A stretch of 64,000 bases of DNA, from NCBI RefSeq assembly GCF_004795895.1, contig NZ_CP039250.1:496001-560000 (forward strand), written 5' to 3'. The notes below the pieces were generated by a model. It had not been told where the DNA came from. It searched no databases and saw nothing but the letters and a program-made list of their open reading frames with translations. Positions 17,629 through 26,286 of the stretch are shown piece by piece. The DNA comes from Sphingopyxis sp. PAMC25046. GTDB taxonomy: Bacteria > Pseudomonadota > Alphaproteobacteria > Sphingomonadales > Sphingomonadaceae. Position numbers and translations under genes: made by a program. Each line of letters opens with the position of its first letter. Position 1 is the stretch's first letter.

Positions 17629-17697
17629 GGGAGGGCATGTCGCGGAAGCTCCGGAAACAAGCCCTCCCCCGACCCCTCCCGCAATCGGGAGGGGAGT
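17601..17697. repeat. Long inverted repeat, CCCTCCCGATTGCGGGAGGGG family
   Basis: Arms of about 36 bases at 17601-17636 and 17661-17697 are near-perfect complements with a 24-base spacer (17637-17660). Each arm is itself a small palindrome around CTCCCGATTGCGGGAG. Such elements are scattered in sphingomonad genomes. It lies between the TetR gene, whose stop is inside the left arm, and mrcA, and would form a strong hairpin in the transcript, likely acting as a terminator-like or mRNA-stability element. Confidence 0.85.
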
Positions 17698-17761
17698 AGT
17701 AACCCGCCTTGCCGCAACCACGCTTCCCTTTCGGCGACACAGGCTTTAGAGGCGGGGGCAT

Positions 17762-20278
17762 ATGGCCGCCGACAGTCCGCCCGATTTCCGCCTTCGCCTT
17801 CGCCGCGACGGCAATGCCGTCATCGCCTGGCTGCGCGACATGTGGACGCGGCGCTGGTTCCGCTGGCTCGGCTATCTCGCGCTCGCCGGCCTCCTCGGTA
17901 TCGCGCTGATCTGGGCGATTTTCGCGCGCGACCTCCCTTCGGTCGACCAGCTTCGCGACTATGAGCCGCCGTTGCCGACGATGGTCCGCGACGGCGAGGG
18001 CAAGCCGGTGCACGCCTATGCCCGCGAACGCCGCGTCCAGCTCGAATATAGCGAATATCCGCAGCTGCTCGTCCGTGCCTTTCTCGCCGCCGAGGACAAG
18101 ACCTTCTTTAGCCACGGCGGCATCGATTATCCGGGGATTGCTTCGGCGATCATCACCAATCTTTCGAGTAGTGGCCGCCCCGTCGGCGCCTCGACGATTA
18201 CGCAGCAGGTCGCGAAGAATCTGCTGCTCACCAACGAACTCAGCTATCGCCGCAAGGTGCGCGAGGCGATCCTTGCGATGCGCATCGAGGATGCGCTGAC
18301 CAAGGAACAGATTCTCGAACTTTATCTCAACGAAATCCCGCTCGGCCGCCGCAGCTTCGGCGTGCAGGCGGCGAGCCGCGCCTATTTCGACAAGGATGTC
18401 GACCAGCTCGCGCTCCACGAAATGGCTTTCCTCGCGATCCTGCCCAAGGCGCCCGAGAAATACGGCCGCACCCGTTTCGAGCGCGAGGCGTTGGCGCGGC
18501 GCAACTTTGTGCTCGGGTCGATGGAGGACAATGGCTGGATCAACGCGGCGCAGCGCGACGCGGCGCGCGCGATGCCGCTGGGCCTGACCGACAGCGGCAA
18601 CCGTGCGGTCGCACAGGTGGGCGGCTATTATATGGAAGAGGTCCGGCGCCAGCTGATCGCCGAATTCGGCGAAACGGCGGAGGATGGCCCCCACAGCGTC
18701 TATGCCGGCGGCCTCTGGGTGCGCACGCCCTATGACGGAAAGATGCAAGGGGCCGCGGCGATGGCGCTGCGCAAGGGCCTTCAGCGCTATGATGCTGGCA
18801 AGGGCTGGTCGGGGCCGATCGCGACGATCGAGGCCGACGACCAGTGGCAGAGCCGCCTCGCATCGAGCTTCATCGGCATCGATTACGACAATTGGCGCGT
18901 CGCCGCGGTGCTCTCGAAATCGGGCGGCGAGGCGCGGATCGGCTTTTCGAACGGCGACACCGGACGCCTGCCCGCGAGTTCGGCGGGGATGCGCTATCGC
19001 AAGACCGGCGGCAGCGCCTTTTCGGCGCTGCGCCCGGGCGATCTGATCGTCGTCAAATCGGCGGGCGGGGACGGCTACGCACTTCGCAATATTCCCGAAG
19101 TGTCGGGCGGCATGGTCGTCGAAAGCCCGCACTCGGGCCGTATCTATGCGATGCAGGGCGGCTTCGACGTCCGCCTGTCGTCGTTCAATCGCGCGACGCA
19201 GGCCGAACGCCAGCCGGGCTCGACGATCAAGCCCTTCGTCTATGCCGCCGCGCTCGACAACGGCATGACTCCCGCGACGATGATCGTCGACGGGTCCTTC
19301 TGCGTCTATCAGGGCGCGGCGCTCGGCAACAAATGCTTCCGCAACTTCGGCAATTCGGGCGGCAGCGGCGAACACACGATGCGCTGGGGCCTCGAACAGT
19401 CGCGCAACCTGATGACGGTGCGCGCGGCGAGCCTCGTCGGCATGGAACCGGTGGTCGAGATGATCAGCCGCATGGGCATCGGCCAGCACGAACCCTATCT
19501 TTCGACCGCGCTGGGCGCCGGGTCGACGACGGTCGAGAAGATCACCAACGCCTATGCTATGCTCGCCAATCACGGCCGCGCGCTGAAGCCGCGGGTGATC
19601 GATTACGCACAGGACCGTCGCGGCAAGGTGATCTTTCCGAAGAATTGGAAACCCTGTGAACGCTGCAACATGAAGGACTGGGACGGTCGGCCGATGCCGC
19701 GCTTCGCCAAGTCGGGCAAGCAGCTGATGGATCCGATCACCGCCTATCAGGTCGTCCATATGCTCGAAGGCGTCGTCCAGCGCGGCACCGCGGTGCGGCT
19801 GCGCGATCTGGACGTCCCGCTGTTCGGCAAGACCGGGACGACCTCGGGGCCGAACGATGTCTGGTTCGTCGGCGGCACGCCCGATGTCGTCGCGGGCATG
19901 TATATCGGTTTCGACCAGCCGCGCAGCATGGGCGGCTATGCCCAGGGCGGCAGCTATGCCGCGCCGATCTTCAAGGATTTCGCGCTCGCCGCGCTCGCCG
20001 ACCGCCAGCCGATTCCCTTTTCGGCGCCGAAGGGCGTGCGGATGGTGCGGATCGATCGCCAGTCGGGACGCCGCGTCTATGGCGCCTGGCCGGTCACCGA
20101 TCCCAAGGCATCGATCATCTGGGAAGCCTTCAAGCCCGAAAGCGAGCCGCGGCGGACGATCCGCGAGGAAGAGATCAAGCCGATCAAGGCGCCGCGGCGG
20201 CAGGATGTGCCCGTCCAGCAAAGCCCGGGTCGGCGCAGCGACAGCGAATTCCTGGAGGATCGCGGCGGCATCATCTGA
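17762..20278 (+). CDS. mrcA: Penicillin-binding protein 1A (bifunctional murein synthase)
   Basis: An 838-residue class A PBP. One membrane helix lies at about 36-54. The GT51 glycosyltransferase follows, with catalytic Glu111 in AAEDKTFFSHGGID and the GASTITQQVAKNLLL block. The transpeptidase has the active Ser487-x-x-Lys490 (PGSTIKP), an SRN box (EQSRNLMTVRA) and the KTGTT box at about 690. It polymerises and crosslinks peptidoglycan. An insert between the two domains (about 320-460) matches the OB-type linker of PBP1A. The tail is charged and disordered. mrcA is followed by prfB 71 bases on, the usual alphaproteobacterial pair; the ATG at 17762 lies 65 bases after the inverted repeat. Confidence 0.97.
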   Translation: MAADSPPDFRLRLRRDGNAVIAWLRDMWTRRWFRWLGYLALAGLLGIALIWAIFARDLPSVDQLRDYEPPLPTMVRDGEGKPVHAYARERRVQLEYSEYPQLLVRAFLAAEDKTFFSHGGIDYPGIASAIITNLSSSGRPVGASTITQQVAKNLLLTNELSYRRKVREAILAMRIEDALTKEQILELYLNEIPLGRRSFGVQAASRAYFDKDVDQLALHEMAFLAILPKAPEKYGRTRFEREALARRNFVLGSMEDNGWINAAQRDAARAMPLGLTDSGNRAVAQVGGYYMEEVRRQLIAEFGETAEDGPHSVYAGGLWVRTPYDGKMQGAAAMALRKGLQRYDAGKGWSGPIATIEADDQWQSRLASSFIGIDYDNWRVAAVLSKSGGEARIGFSNGDTGRLPASSAGMRYRKTGGSAFSALRPGDLIVVKSAGGDGYALRNIPEVSGGMVVESPHSGRIYAMQGGFDVRLSSFNRATQAERQPGSTIKPFVYAAALDNGMTPATMIVDGSFCVYQGAALGNKCFRNFGNSGGSGEHTMRWGLEQSRNLMTVRAASLVGMEPVVEMISRMGIGQHEPYLSTALGAGSTTVEKITNAYAMLANHGRALKPRVIDYAQDRRGKVIFPKNWKPCERCNMKDWDGRPMPRFAKSGKQLMDPITAYQVVHMLEGVVQRGTAVRLRDLDVPLFGKTGTTSGPNDVWFVGGTPDVVAGMYIGFDQPRSMGGYAQGGSYAAPIFKDFALAALADRQPIPFSAPKGVRMVRIDRQSGRRVYGAWPVTDPKASIIWEAFKPESEPRRTIREEEIKPIKAPRRQDVPVQQSPGRRSDSEFLEDRGGII

Positions 20279-20349
20279 CGGCCGCGCACCTCCTTCCCCT
20301 GCGGCCTTCCAGGTCGTAAGGGCAAACCAAATAATTCAGGAGCAAGGAC

Positions 20350-21477
20350 ATGCGCGCCGAAGCGCAGGATCATATCGACAAGATTGGCGCCGCGCTGGCG
20401 CTGCTGCGCCGCTTTCTCGACTGGGACCGCGCGGTGCGGCGGCTCGACGAACTCAATGCGAAGGTCGAAGACCCGACGCTGTGGAACGACGCCAAGGCGG
20501 CGCAAGAAGTGATGCGCGAACGCCGCCGGCTCGACGAGGCGATCACCGCGACGCGTGCGATCGAGACCGAATGCGCCGACACCGCCGAACTGATCGAGCT
20601 CGCCGAGATGGAAGGCGACGAGGCGATGGTCGACGAGGCCGTGGCCTCCTTGGCGACGCTCGCCGCGCGTGCCGAGGAAGACAAGATCAAGGCGCTGCTC
20701 GCGGGCGAGGCCGACGGCAACGACTGCTATATCGAAGTCCATGCCGGCGCCGGCGGTACCGAAAGCCAGGACTGGGCCGAGATGCTCCAGCGCATGTATA
20801 TGCGCTGGGCTGAAAAGCGCGGAATGAAGGTCGAACTTGTCGAATATCAGGCCGGCGAACAGGCGGGCATCAAGTCGGCGACGATGCTGGTCAAGGGCGA
20901 GAATGCCTATGGTTATGCCAAGACCGAAAGCGGCGTCCACCGCCTCGTCCGCATTTCGCCCTATGACAGTTCGGCGCGGCGCCACACGAGCTTTTCGAGC
21001 GTCTGGGTCTATCCGGTGATCGACGACAATATCGAGATCGAGATCAACGAGGGCGACCTCAAGATCGATACCTATCGCGCCTCGGGCGCGGGCGGGCAGC
21101 ATGTCAACACGACCGATTCGGCGGTGCGCATCACGCACATCCCGACCGGGATCGTCGTCGCGAGCCAGAACGACCGGTCGCAGCACAAGAACCGCGCGAC
21201 CGCGATGGGGATGCTGAAGGCGCGCATGTATGAGGCCGAGCTCCAGAAGCGCGAGGCCGCGGCGTCGGGCGAATATCAGGCGAAAACCGAAATCGGCTGG
21301 GGCCACCAGATCCGTTCCTATGTCCTCCAGCCCTATCAGCTGGTGAAGGACCTGCGCACCGGTGTGACCTCGACCGCCCCCGGCGACGTGCTCGACGGCG
21401 CGCTCGATCCCTTCATGGCGGCCGCCCTTTCGCAGAAGGTGACGGGCGAGAAGGTCGAGGTGGAGGACATCGATTGA
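20350..21477 (+). CDS. prfB: Peptide chain release factor 2
   Basis: A 375-residue RF2 that recognises UGA and UAA. The GGQ motif is at 248-250 in GAGGQHVN; the codon-reading tripeptide is SPY at 203-205 ([12 protein letters not shown]), where E. coli has SPF. The gene is one uninterrupted frame, so the programmed +1 frameshift that controls prfB in many bacteria is absent. An AGGAG sits just before the ATG at 20350. Its stop overlaps by one base the start of the lipoprotein methyltransferase gene. Confidence 0.97.
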   Translation: MRAEAQDHIDKIGAALALLRRFLDWDRAVRRLDELNAKVEDPTLWNDAKAAQEVMRERRRLDEAITATRAIETECADTAELIELAEMEGDEAMVDEAVASLATLAARAEEDKIKALLAGEADGNDCYIEVHAGAGGTESQDWAEMLQRMYMRWAEKRGMKVELVEYQAGEQAGIKSATMLVKGENAYGYAKTESGVHRLVRISPYDSSARRHTSFSSVWVYPVIDDNIEIEINEGDLKIDTYRASGAGGQHVNTTDSAVRITHIPTGIVVASQNDRSQHKNRATAMGMLKARMYEAELQKREAAASGEYQAKTEIGWGHQIRSYVLQPYQLVKDLRTGVTSTAPGDVLDGALDPFMAAALSQKVTGEKVEVEDID

Positions 21478-22193
21478 TGAAGCGCGCTGCCTTCGCCCTC
21501 GCGCTCCTGCCGCTGCTTAGCGGCTGCGAAGCGCCATGGGGCGACGACGGCGACCGCGCCACGAGCGCGCGCGACTTTCCGCCCGCCGATCGCCCGGTCG
21601 CCTCCACCGTTTCGACCAAATGGTCGACCGAGGAAGCGCGCGACCGCGTCAACGAGGCCGAGGATGTCATGGATTCGGCCGATGTCCGTCCCGGCATGAC
21701 CGTCGCCGACATCGGTGCCGGCGACGGCTATTATACCGTGCGCCTCGCGCAGCGCGTCGGCGCCAACGGCCGTGTGCTCGCGCAGGACATCATGCCCGAG
21801 GTGATCGAACGGCTCGCCGACCGAGTCGCGCGCGAGCGGCTCGACAATGTCTCGCTGAAGCTCGGCGCGGTCGACGATCCGCGCCTGCCCGCGGCGAGCT
21901 TCGACCGCGTCTTCATGGTCCATATGTATCACGAGATCGGCGAACCCTACGCCTTCCTGTGGCGCCTGCGCCCGGCGTTGCGCCAAGGCGGGCAGGTGAT
22001 CGTGGTCGACGGCGACCGTCCGATCGCGCAGCATGGCACGCCCTTCCGCCTGCTCGTCTGCGAATTTCAGGCGGTCGGCTACAAGCTCGTCTCTTACGAC
22101 GACAAGCAGCATGCTGGCGGCTATCTCGCGCGTTTCGTGCCCAAGGGCAAACGCCCGGGGCCCGAGGCGATCAAGGTCTGCGACAATCCCTAG
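21477..22193 (+). CDS. Lipoprotein-type class I SAM methyltransferase
   Basis: A 238-residue protein. I use the ATG at 21477, which overlaps the prfB stop by one base; an in-frame TTG lies one codon earlier. It opens [20 protein letters not shown], a lipobox with Cys at 17, so it should be lipidated and leave the cytoplasm. The rest is a Rossmann methyltransferase: motif I VADIGAGDGYYTVRLA, then LAQDIMPEV, LGAVDDPRLP and FMVHMYHEI. SAM is not expected in the periplasm, so either the signal works differently or the fold has another use. Probably co-transcribed with mrcA-prfB. Its substrate is unknown. Confidence 0.85.
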   Translation: MKRAAFALALLPLLSGCEAPWGDDGDRATSARDFPPADRPVASTVSTKWSTEEARDRVNEAEDVMDSADVRPGMTVADIGAGDGYYTVRLAQRVGANGRVLAQDIMPEVIERLADRVARERLDNVSLKLGAVDDPRLPAASFDRVFMVHMYHEIGEPYAFLWRLRPALRQGGQVIVVDGDRPIAQHGTPFRLLVCEFQAVGYKLVSYDDKQHAGGYLARFVPKGKRPGPEAIKVCDNP

Positions 22194-22207
22194 GGGGCTT
22201 TTGGGCC

Positions 22208-22573
22208 TTAATAGACGATCAGCCGGTCCTCGGCGCCAACGTCGGCGAGGAAGCTGACCAGCCCCGCGGTGCGGACGTGCGGGACCAGCTCGGTCGCCGT
22301 CGACCCGACGAGCGCCATGCCCGACTGGCAGACGAACAGCGCAACATCCATCGCGGCCGCTTCCTCGATTAACCAGGCGAGATCGGGCTGGCCCGCTGCG
22401 CGGCGTGCCTCGTCGCCGCCGAACAACACCGGGGCGCGCAGCAACGCCGCGGCCTCGCCTTGCAGGAAGACGCGCGCCGGGCGCCCCAGCGCTGCCGATG
22501 CCATTGCGGCTTCGAGCGCCGCATAGAGCCGCCGCCCCTCGGCGACCGCGACGATGATGTTCAGCTGCGACAT
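22208..22573 (-). CDS. DsrE/DsrF-like sulfur-relay family protein
   Basis: A 121-residue alpha/beta protein beginning MSQLNIIVAVAEGRRLYAALE and containing VALFVCQSGMALVG, where the Cys near residue 82 is at the position of the active-site cysteine of DsrE/TusD-type proteins. Its start overlaps the end of the MoeB/ThiF-like gene by 13 bases, so the two are coupled. DsrE relatives carry persulfide sulfur between proteins, and a neighbouring E1 enzyme fits a sulfur-transfer job such as thiamine, molybdopterin or tRNA thiolation. That functional link is inference. It ends 14 bases from the convergent methyltransferase gene. Confidence 0.8.
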   Translation of the reverse strand: MSQLNIIVAVAEGRRLYAALEAAMASAALGRPARVFLQGEAAALLRAPVLFGGDEARRAAGQPDLAWLIEEAAAMDVALFVCQSGMALVGSTATELVPHVRTAGLVSFLADVGAEDRLIVY

Positions 22574-23310
22574 GCCGGGCACCCCGGATCCTTGGCGACG
22601 CCGACCTCGCGCCAGCGCCGCTCGAGCATGTCGACGATGGCGAGCCGCCCCGCAAGCGGCGATCCCCAGCCGCTCAGCGCGCGCACCGCCTCGAGCGCCG
22701 CCATCGTCCCGACCATGCCCGCGAGCGCGCCCATCACTCCGGTCTCGGCACAATTGATCCCCTCCCGGTCGGGATCGGCGCCGACGAGGCACTGATAGCA
22801 AGGCGCGCCGGCGCGCCATCCCTCGTAGAGCGCGACCTGCCCCTCGAACGCGCCGATGGCAGCGGAGAGTAGCGGGCTTTCGAGCGCCAAGGCGGCGCGG
22901 TTGACGGCAAGCCGCGTGTCGAAATTGTCGCATCCGTCGAGAATCAGGCTGGCGCCCGCCAGCAGCGCTTTCGCGTTCGCGGCGACGAGGCGCTCCACGA
23001 CCGCGACCGCCTCGACATGCGGATTGATCCGCCGCGCCGCATCGGCCGCGACCTCGGCCTTGGATGCGCCGATATCGGCGTCGGTGAACAAAGGCTGGCG
23101 CTGCAGGTTCGACAGCTCGACATGGTCATGGTCGATGATCGTCAGCCTGCCCACGCCGGCCGCCGCCAGATAGGTGATCGCCGGACAGCCGATCCCGCCC
23201 GCGCCGATCACCGCGACATGGCTCGCTTTCAGCTTCGCCTGCCCCGCGCCGCCGAACTGCGGCAGGATGATCTGGCGCGCGTAGCGATCAAGTTCGGCAT
23301 CGCTGAGCAC
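22561..23310 (-). CDS. moeB: HesA/MoeB/ThiF-family E1-like adenylyltransferase
   Basis: A 249-residue E1-like enzyme. RYARQIILPQFG opens it; VIGAGGIGCPAITYLAAAGVG is the nucleotide site; DHDHVELSNLQRQPLF carries the Asp and Arg of catalysis; and CYQC and CPAC are the two zinc CxxC pairs. No C-terminal rhodanese domain is present. It activates the C-terminal Gly-Gly of a ubiquitin-like sulfur carrier (MoaD or ThiS). It could equally be ThiF. The start is GTG at 23310, and dut ends six bases upstream. A DsrE gene overlaps its 3' end. Confidence 0.88.
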   Translation of the reverse strand: MLSDAELDRYARQIILPQFGGAGQAKLKASHVAVIGAGGIGCPAITYLAAAGVGRLTIIDHDHVELSNLQRQPLFTDADIGASKAEVAADAARRINPHVEAVAVVERLVAANAKALLAGASLILDGCDNFDTRLAVNRAALALESPLLSAAIGAFEGQVALYEGWRAGAPCYQCLVGADPDREGINCAETGVMGALAGMVGTMAALEAVRALSGWGSPLAGRLAIVDMLERRWREVGVAKDPGCPACRS

Positions 23311-23316
23311 GGCCGG

Positions 23317-23853
23317 TCAGCGCAGCTTGATGCCCGAAAGCGAGGCAAGGCCGGCGGTGGCCGCGGTCTCGTCGATGGCGTCGCTTTCGACCCCGGTCGA
23401 GCCGAAGCCGCCCGCGCCGCGCGCCGTCTCGTCGAGCGTCGTCACTTCGGCGAAGGCGGCGCGCTGGACCGGGGCGGGGACGAGCTGGGCGATGCGGTCG
23501 CCGCGTTTGATGTCGAACGGCTCGTCGCCGAGGTTGGCGAGGATCACCTTCACTTCGCCGCGATAATCGCTGTCGATCGTCCCCGGCGTGTTGAGGCAGG
23601 TGACGCCATGCTTCAATGCGAGCCCCGAACGCGGGCGCACCTGCACCTCGTAACCGGCGGGGATCGCCATTGCGAAGCCCGTGGCGACCGCGTGGCGCGT
23701 GCCGGGGCGGAGCGTCAGCGTTTCCGCCGCGACAACGTCCATCCCGGCCGCACCGTCCGACGCATAGGCGGGGAGGGGCAGGCCGCCGCCGTTGGGCAGC
23801 CGCTGGATGGCGATTTCAATCTCTTTCAAGTGGGACACGTTTTTCGAGCTCAT
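23317..23853 (-). CDS. dut: Deoxyuridine 5'-triphosphate nucleotidohydrolase
   Basis: A 178-residue trimeric-type dUTPase with the five motifs in order: [12 protein letters not shown] (1), [11 protein letters not shown] (2), [13 protein letters not shown] (3), [12 protein letters not shown] (4) and [10 protein letters not shown] (5). It hydrolyses dUTP to dUMP, protecting DNA from uracil. About 22 residues follow motif 5 (ending LSGIKLR), slightly more than usual. It overlaps the end of coaBC by 38 bases. A later start cannot be excluded, but the ATG at 23853 gives a sensible N-terminus. Confidence 0.94.
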   Translation of the reverse strand: MSSKNVSHLKEIEIAIQRLPNGGGLPLPAYASDGAAGMDVVAAETLTLRPGTRHAVATGFAMAIPAGYEVQVRPRSGLALKHGVTCLNTPGTIDSDYRGEVKVILANLGDEPFDIKRGDRIAQLVPAPVQRAAFAEVTTLDETARGAGGFGSTGVESDAIDETAATAGLASLSGIKLR

Positions 23854-25078
23854 CGGCGATCTTTTCCATCAATTTGCGGGCGACGGCCTGTTTGGGCAGC
23901 CGGTCCCAACTGTCTACGCCGTCTTGGCTAACGATATGCACGCGGTTGCTTTCGCCGCCCATCGGGTCGGCGGAGACGTCATTGGCGACGATCCAGTCGC
24001 ATCCCTTGCGCGCGAGCTTCGCTTCGGCGTGCGCGATCACATCGTTGGTCTCGGCGGCGAAACCGATCAGGAGGGGCGGGCGCGCGGCGCTTTTCGCGAC
24101 GCTGGCGAGGATGTCGGGATTCTCGGCGAGCGCGAGCGGCGGGACCCGCCCGCTGCCATCCTTCTTGATCTTTTGCGCCTGCGTGTCGGCCGCGCGCCAG
24201 TCGGCGACTGCGGCGACCATGATCGCGGCATCGACGGGCAGGCCTTCGGCGACCTCGGCGGCCATCTCGACCGCAGTTTCGACATCGACGCGGATCACGC
24301 CGGGCGGGGTCGGGAGCGCGACGGGGCCTGCTATCAGCAGCACCTCGGCGCCGGCCTCGGCGGCGGCGGCGGCGATTGCGAAACCCTGCTTTCCGCTCGA
24401 CCGGTTGGCGATGTAGCGCACCGGGTCGATCGGTTCGTGCGTCGGCCCCGCGGTGATCAGGATGCGCCGCCCGAACAGCGGGCGGTGGTTGGCAGGCGCA
24501 AAATCGGGCTGGCCGGTGAGCGGCACGAGGGCGGGCGCGTTGGCTAGCGCGGCGTCGATCGCATCCTTGATCGCCTGCGGATCGGGCAAGCGGCCGGGGC
24601 CATATTCGCCGCACGCCATCTCGCCCTCGTCGGGCTCCATCACCGTCACCCCGTCGCCGCGCAGCGTCGCGACATTGCGCCGGGTCGCGGCGTGCAGCCA
24701 CATGCGCACATTCATCGCGGGTACCGCGAGCACAGGCTTGTCGGTCGCGAGCAACAGGGTGGTCGCCAAGTCGTCGGCGATTCCCCCCGCCATCTTCGCG
24801 AGCAGGTCGGCGGTCGCGGGCGCGACGACGACCAGATCGGCTTCGCGGCTCAATTGGATATGCCCCATCTCGACTTCGTCCTTGAGGTCGAAGAGGTTGG
24901 TATAAACCTTGTTTTCGCTGAGCGCGGCCAATGTCAGCGGCGTGACGAACTGCTCGCCCGCGCGCGTGAGCACGCAGCGTACGGTCATGCCGGCCTTGCG
25001 GAGCAGGCGGACAAGCTCGATGCTCTTATACGCGGCGATACCGCCGCCGATGATGAGCAGGATGCGCGGTGCGGCCAT
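23816..25078 (-). CDS. coaBC: Bifunctional phosphopantothenoylcysteine decarboxylase / phosphopantothenate-cysteine ligase
   Basis: A 420-residue CoaBC. The N-terminal FMN-binding decarboxylase has [14 protein letters not shown], the His-containing [12 protein letters not shown] and the lid PAMNVRMW; the C-terminal ligase begins near residue 200 with [20 protein letters not shown] and contains the KIKK lysines. It makes 4'-phosphopantetheine from 4'-phosphopantothenate in CoA synthesis. The ATG at 25078 has no ribosome-binding site of its own; it shares one base with the TGA of a tiny upstream ORF that has a good one, so its translation may depend on that ORF. dut overlaps its 3' end by 38 bases. 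Confidence 0.96.
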   Translation of the reverse strand: MAAPRILLIIGGGIAAYKSIELVRLLRKAGMTVRCVLTRAGEQFVTPLTLAALSENKVYTNLFDLKDEVEMGHIQLSREADLVVVAPATADLLAKMAGGIADDLATTLLLATDKPVLAVPAMNVRMWLHAATRRNVATLRGDGVTVMEPDEGEMACGEYGPGRLPDPQAIKDAIDAALANAPALVPLTGQPDFAPANHRPLFGRRILITAGPTHEPIDPVRYIANRSSGKQGFAIAAAAAEAGAEVLLIAGPVALPTPPGVIRVDVETAVEMAAEVAEGLPVDAAIMVAAVADWRAADTQAQKIKKDGSGRVPPLALAENPDILASVAKSAARPPLLIGFAAETNDVIAHAEAKLARKGCDWIVANDVSADPMGGESNRVHIVSQDGVDSWDRLPKQAVARKLMEKIADELEKRVPLERD

Positions 25079-25131
25079 CAGCGGTGGCGGGCCAGCCCGG
25101 TGCGGGCGGCGATCGACAGGGGTTGATTCAT
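25078..25131 (-). CDS. Tiny ORF translationally coupled to coaBC (possible leader peptide)
   Basis: A 17-codon frame, MNQPLSIAARTGLARHR, starting with ATG at 25131. It has an AAGGAGA site about six bases before the start, the best ribosome-binding site in this neighbourhood, and its TGA overlaps the coaBC ATG as TGATG. An in-frame ATG six codons earlier (25149) would give 23 residues. The frame is open back to the stop of the upstream membrane gene. It may serve only to bring ribosomes to coaBC, or be a regulatory leader peptide. No known family is recognisable, and coding has not been shown. Confidence 0.5.
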   Translation of the reverse strand: MNQPLSIAARTGLARHR

Positions 25132-25185
25132 CGCCGTCTCCTTCGCCATCCAGTTATGCGCTTCCTCGCCCCAGTTCAAGGACGC

Positions 25186-26286
25186 CTAAGCCGCAGCGGG
25201 ACCGGCGCGCGCCGGGCGCAACAGCGAACGCGCCAGGGCGGCGAGCGCGGCGGGAGCGAAGGCGAGGCCGACGAACAGCGTCGGGGCGATGAGCATCGCC
25301 CAATAGAAATTGGCCGGGCGCGCGAAGAGCATCAGCAGGGCGGCATAGAAGAGCTGGATCAGCAACATCGCGAGCCCCAGCCGCGAACGCCACGCCGCCC
25401 AGCCGAGCAGCGCGAGCGGCACGAGCAGGGCGGCCGCCCAGCCTTCGAAGAAACGCAGGATCGAGGAGGCCTGAACGAAGGACAGATAGGCGATCCAGCC
25501 GCCCTGTCCGTGCCAGCCCTGGCTTGCAGGGTCGGCGGGGGTGGTGACCGCGGCGAGCGCCGCGACATGCGCAGCAACCCCCCCGGCGAAACACAGGCCA
25601 AGCACCAGCCAGCCCGCCACCGCGCGCCAGTCGCGATCGATGAGCGCGAACAGCCCGAACAGCATCGCGACGGGCAAAACCGTCTCGCGGATCGCCAGCG
25701 CGGCGGCGACGAGGAGCATCGTCGCCCATGGGCGCGCAGGGCGATAGAGCGCGAGGGCAAGCGCGAGAAGGACCCCCGCCGCGACCTCGTGAATATAGAG
25801 CCACTCGCGCGCGGCGAGCTGTGTCAGATTGACCGCGACGAACAGCGCGCCGATCGCGGCGTAGCGCGGGGCCTCGGGTTCGGTCCGTAATCGCCGATAC
25901 CAGGCAAGGATCGCCGCGCCGCCGATCAGCACGAAGATGAGCATGGCCTTCCGCTCGCCCAGCGCGGCGACAATATGGGCGAGCGTCGGCAGGCGGACGG
26001 TCACAAAGGGGCGCAGCGGATAATGGCCGCTCCGATGTTCGGCCGCCGCCGCCGGATAATAGGATTCGCCTCCCGCAACGCGCTGCGCGATGCGCGCGTA
26101 AAGCGCATGATCGCCGACCAAGCCGTCGAAATGGACCGATGCCGGCTTGGCGACCGCGACATGATTGCCGCCGACGCCGCCCGCCGCGCCCCACGCCATC
26201 AGAAGCGCCAGCAGCGCCAGCACGGCAGCCGCGACCGGGCGCGAAATCCCCGCGAAGCGGTTCCAGCCGGGCGCGACCTCGTTCAT
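25186..26286 (-). CDS. Multi-pass membrane protein, hypothetical (GT-C-like)
   Basis: A 366-residue protein with roughly nine to ten hydrophobic segments. I start it at the ATG at 26286 (MNEVAPGWNRF), which overlaps the glycosyltransferase stop by ATGA, not at the longer Arg-rich frame. After TM1, a periplasmic loop holds VHFDGLVGDHALYARIAQRVAGGESYY; the Asp residues there resemble the acceptor loop of GT-C-type glycosyltransferases, a weak resemblance only. With the GT2/GtrA gene immediately upstream it probably belongs to a lipid-linked sugar-transfer module. Function is unproven. Confidence 0.7.
   Translation of the reverse strand: MNEVAPGWNRFAGISRPVAAAVLALLALLMAWGAAGGVGGNHVAVAKPASVHFDGLVGDHALYARIAQRVAGGESYYPAAAAEHRSGHYPLRPFVTVRLPTLAHIVAALGERKAMLIFVLIGGAAILAWYRRLRTEPEAPRYAAIGALFVAVNLTQLAAREWLYIHEVAAGVLLALALALYRPARPWATMLLVAAALAIRETVLPVAMLFGLFALIDRDWRAVAGWLVLGLCFAGGVAAHVAALAAVTTPADPASQGWHGQGGWIAYLSFVQASSILRFFEGWAAALLVPLALLGWAAWRSRLGLAMLLIQLFYAALLMLFARPANFYWAMLIAPTLFVGLAFAPAALAALARSLLRPARAGPAAA

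Noticed and set aside
17456..20221. A 921-codon open frame on the minus strand, antisense to mrcA
   Set aside because: mrcA is certain from its catalytic motifs; the opposite frame is Arg/Ala-rich shadow.
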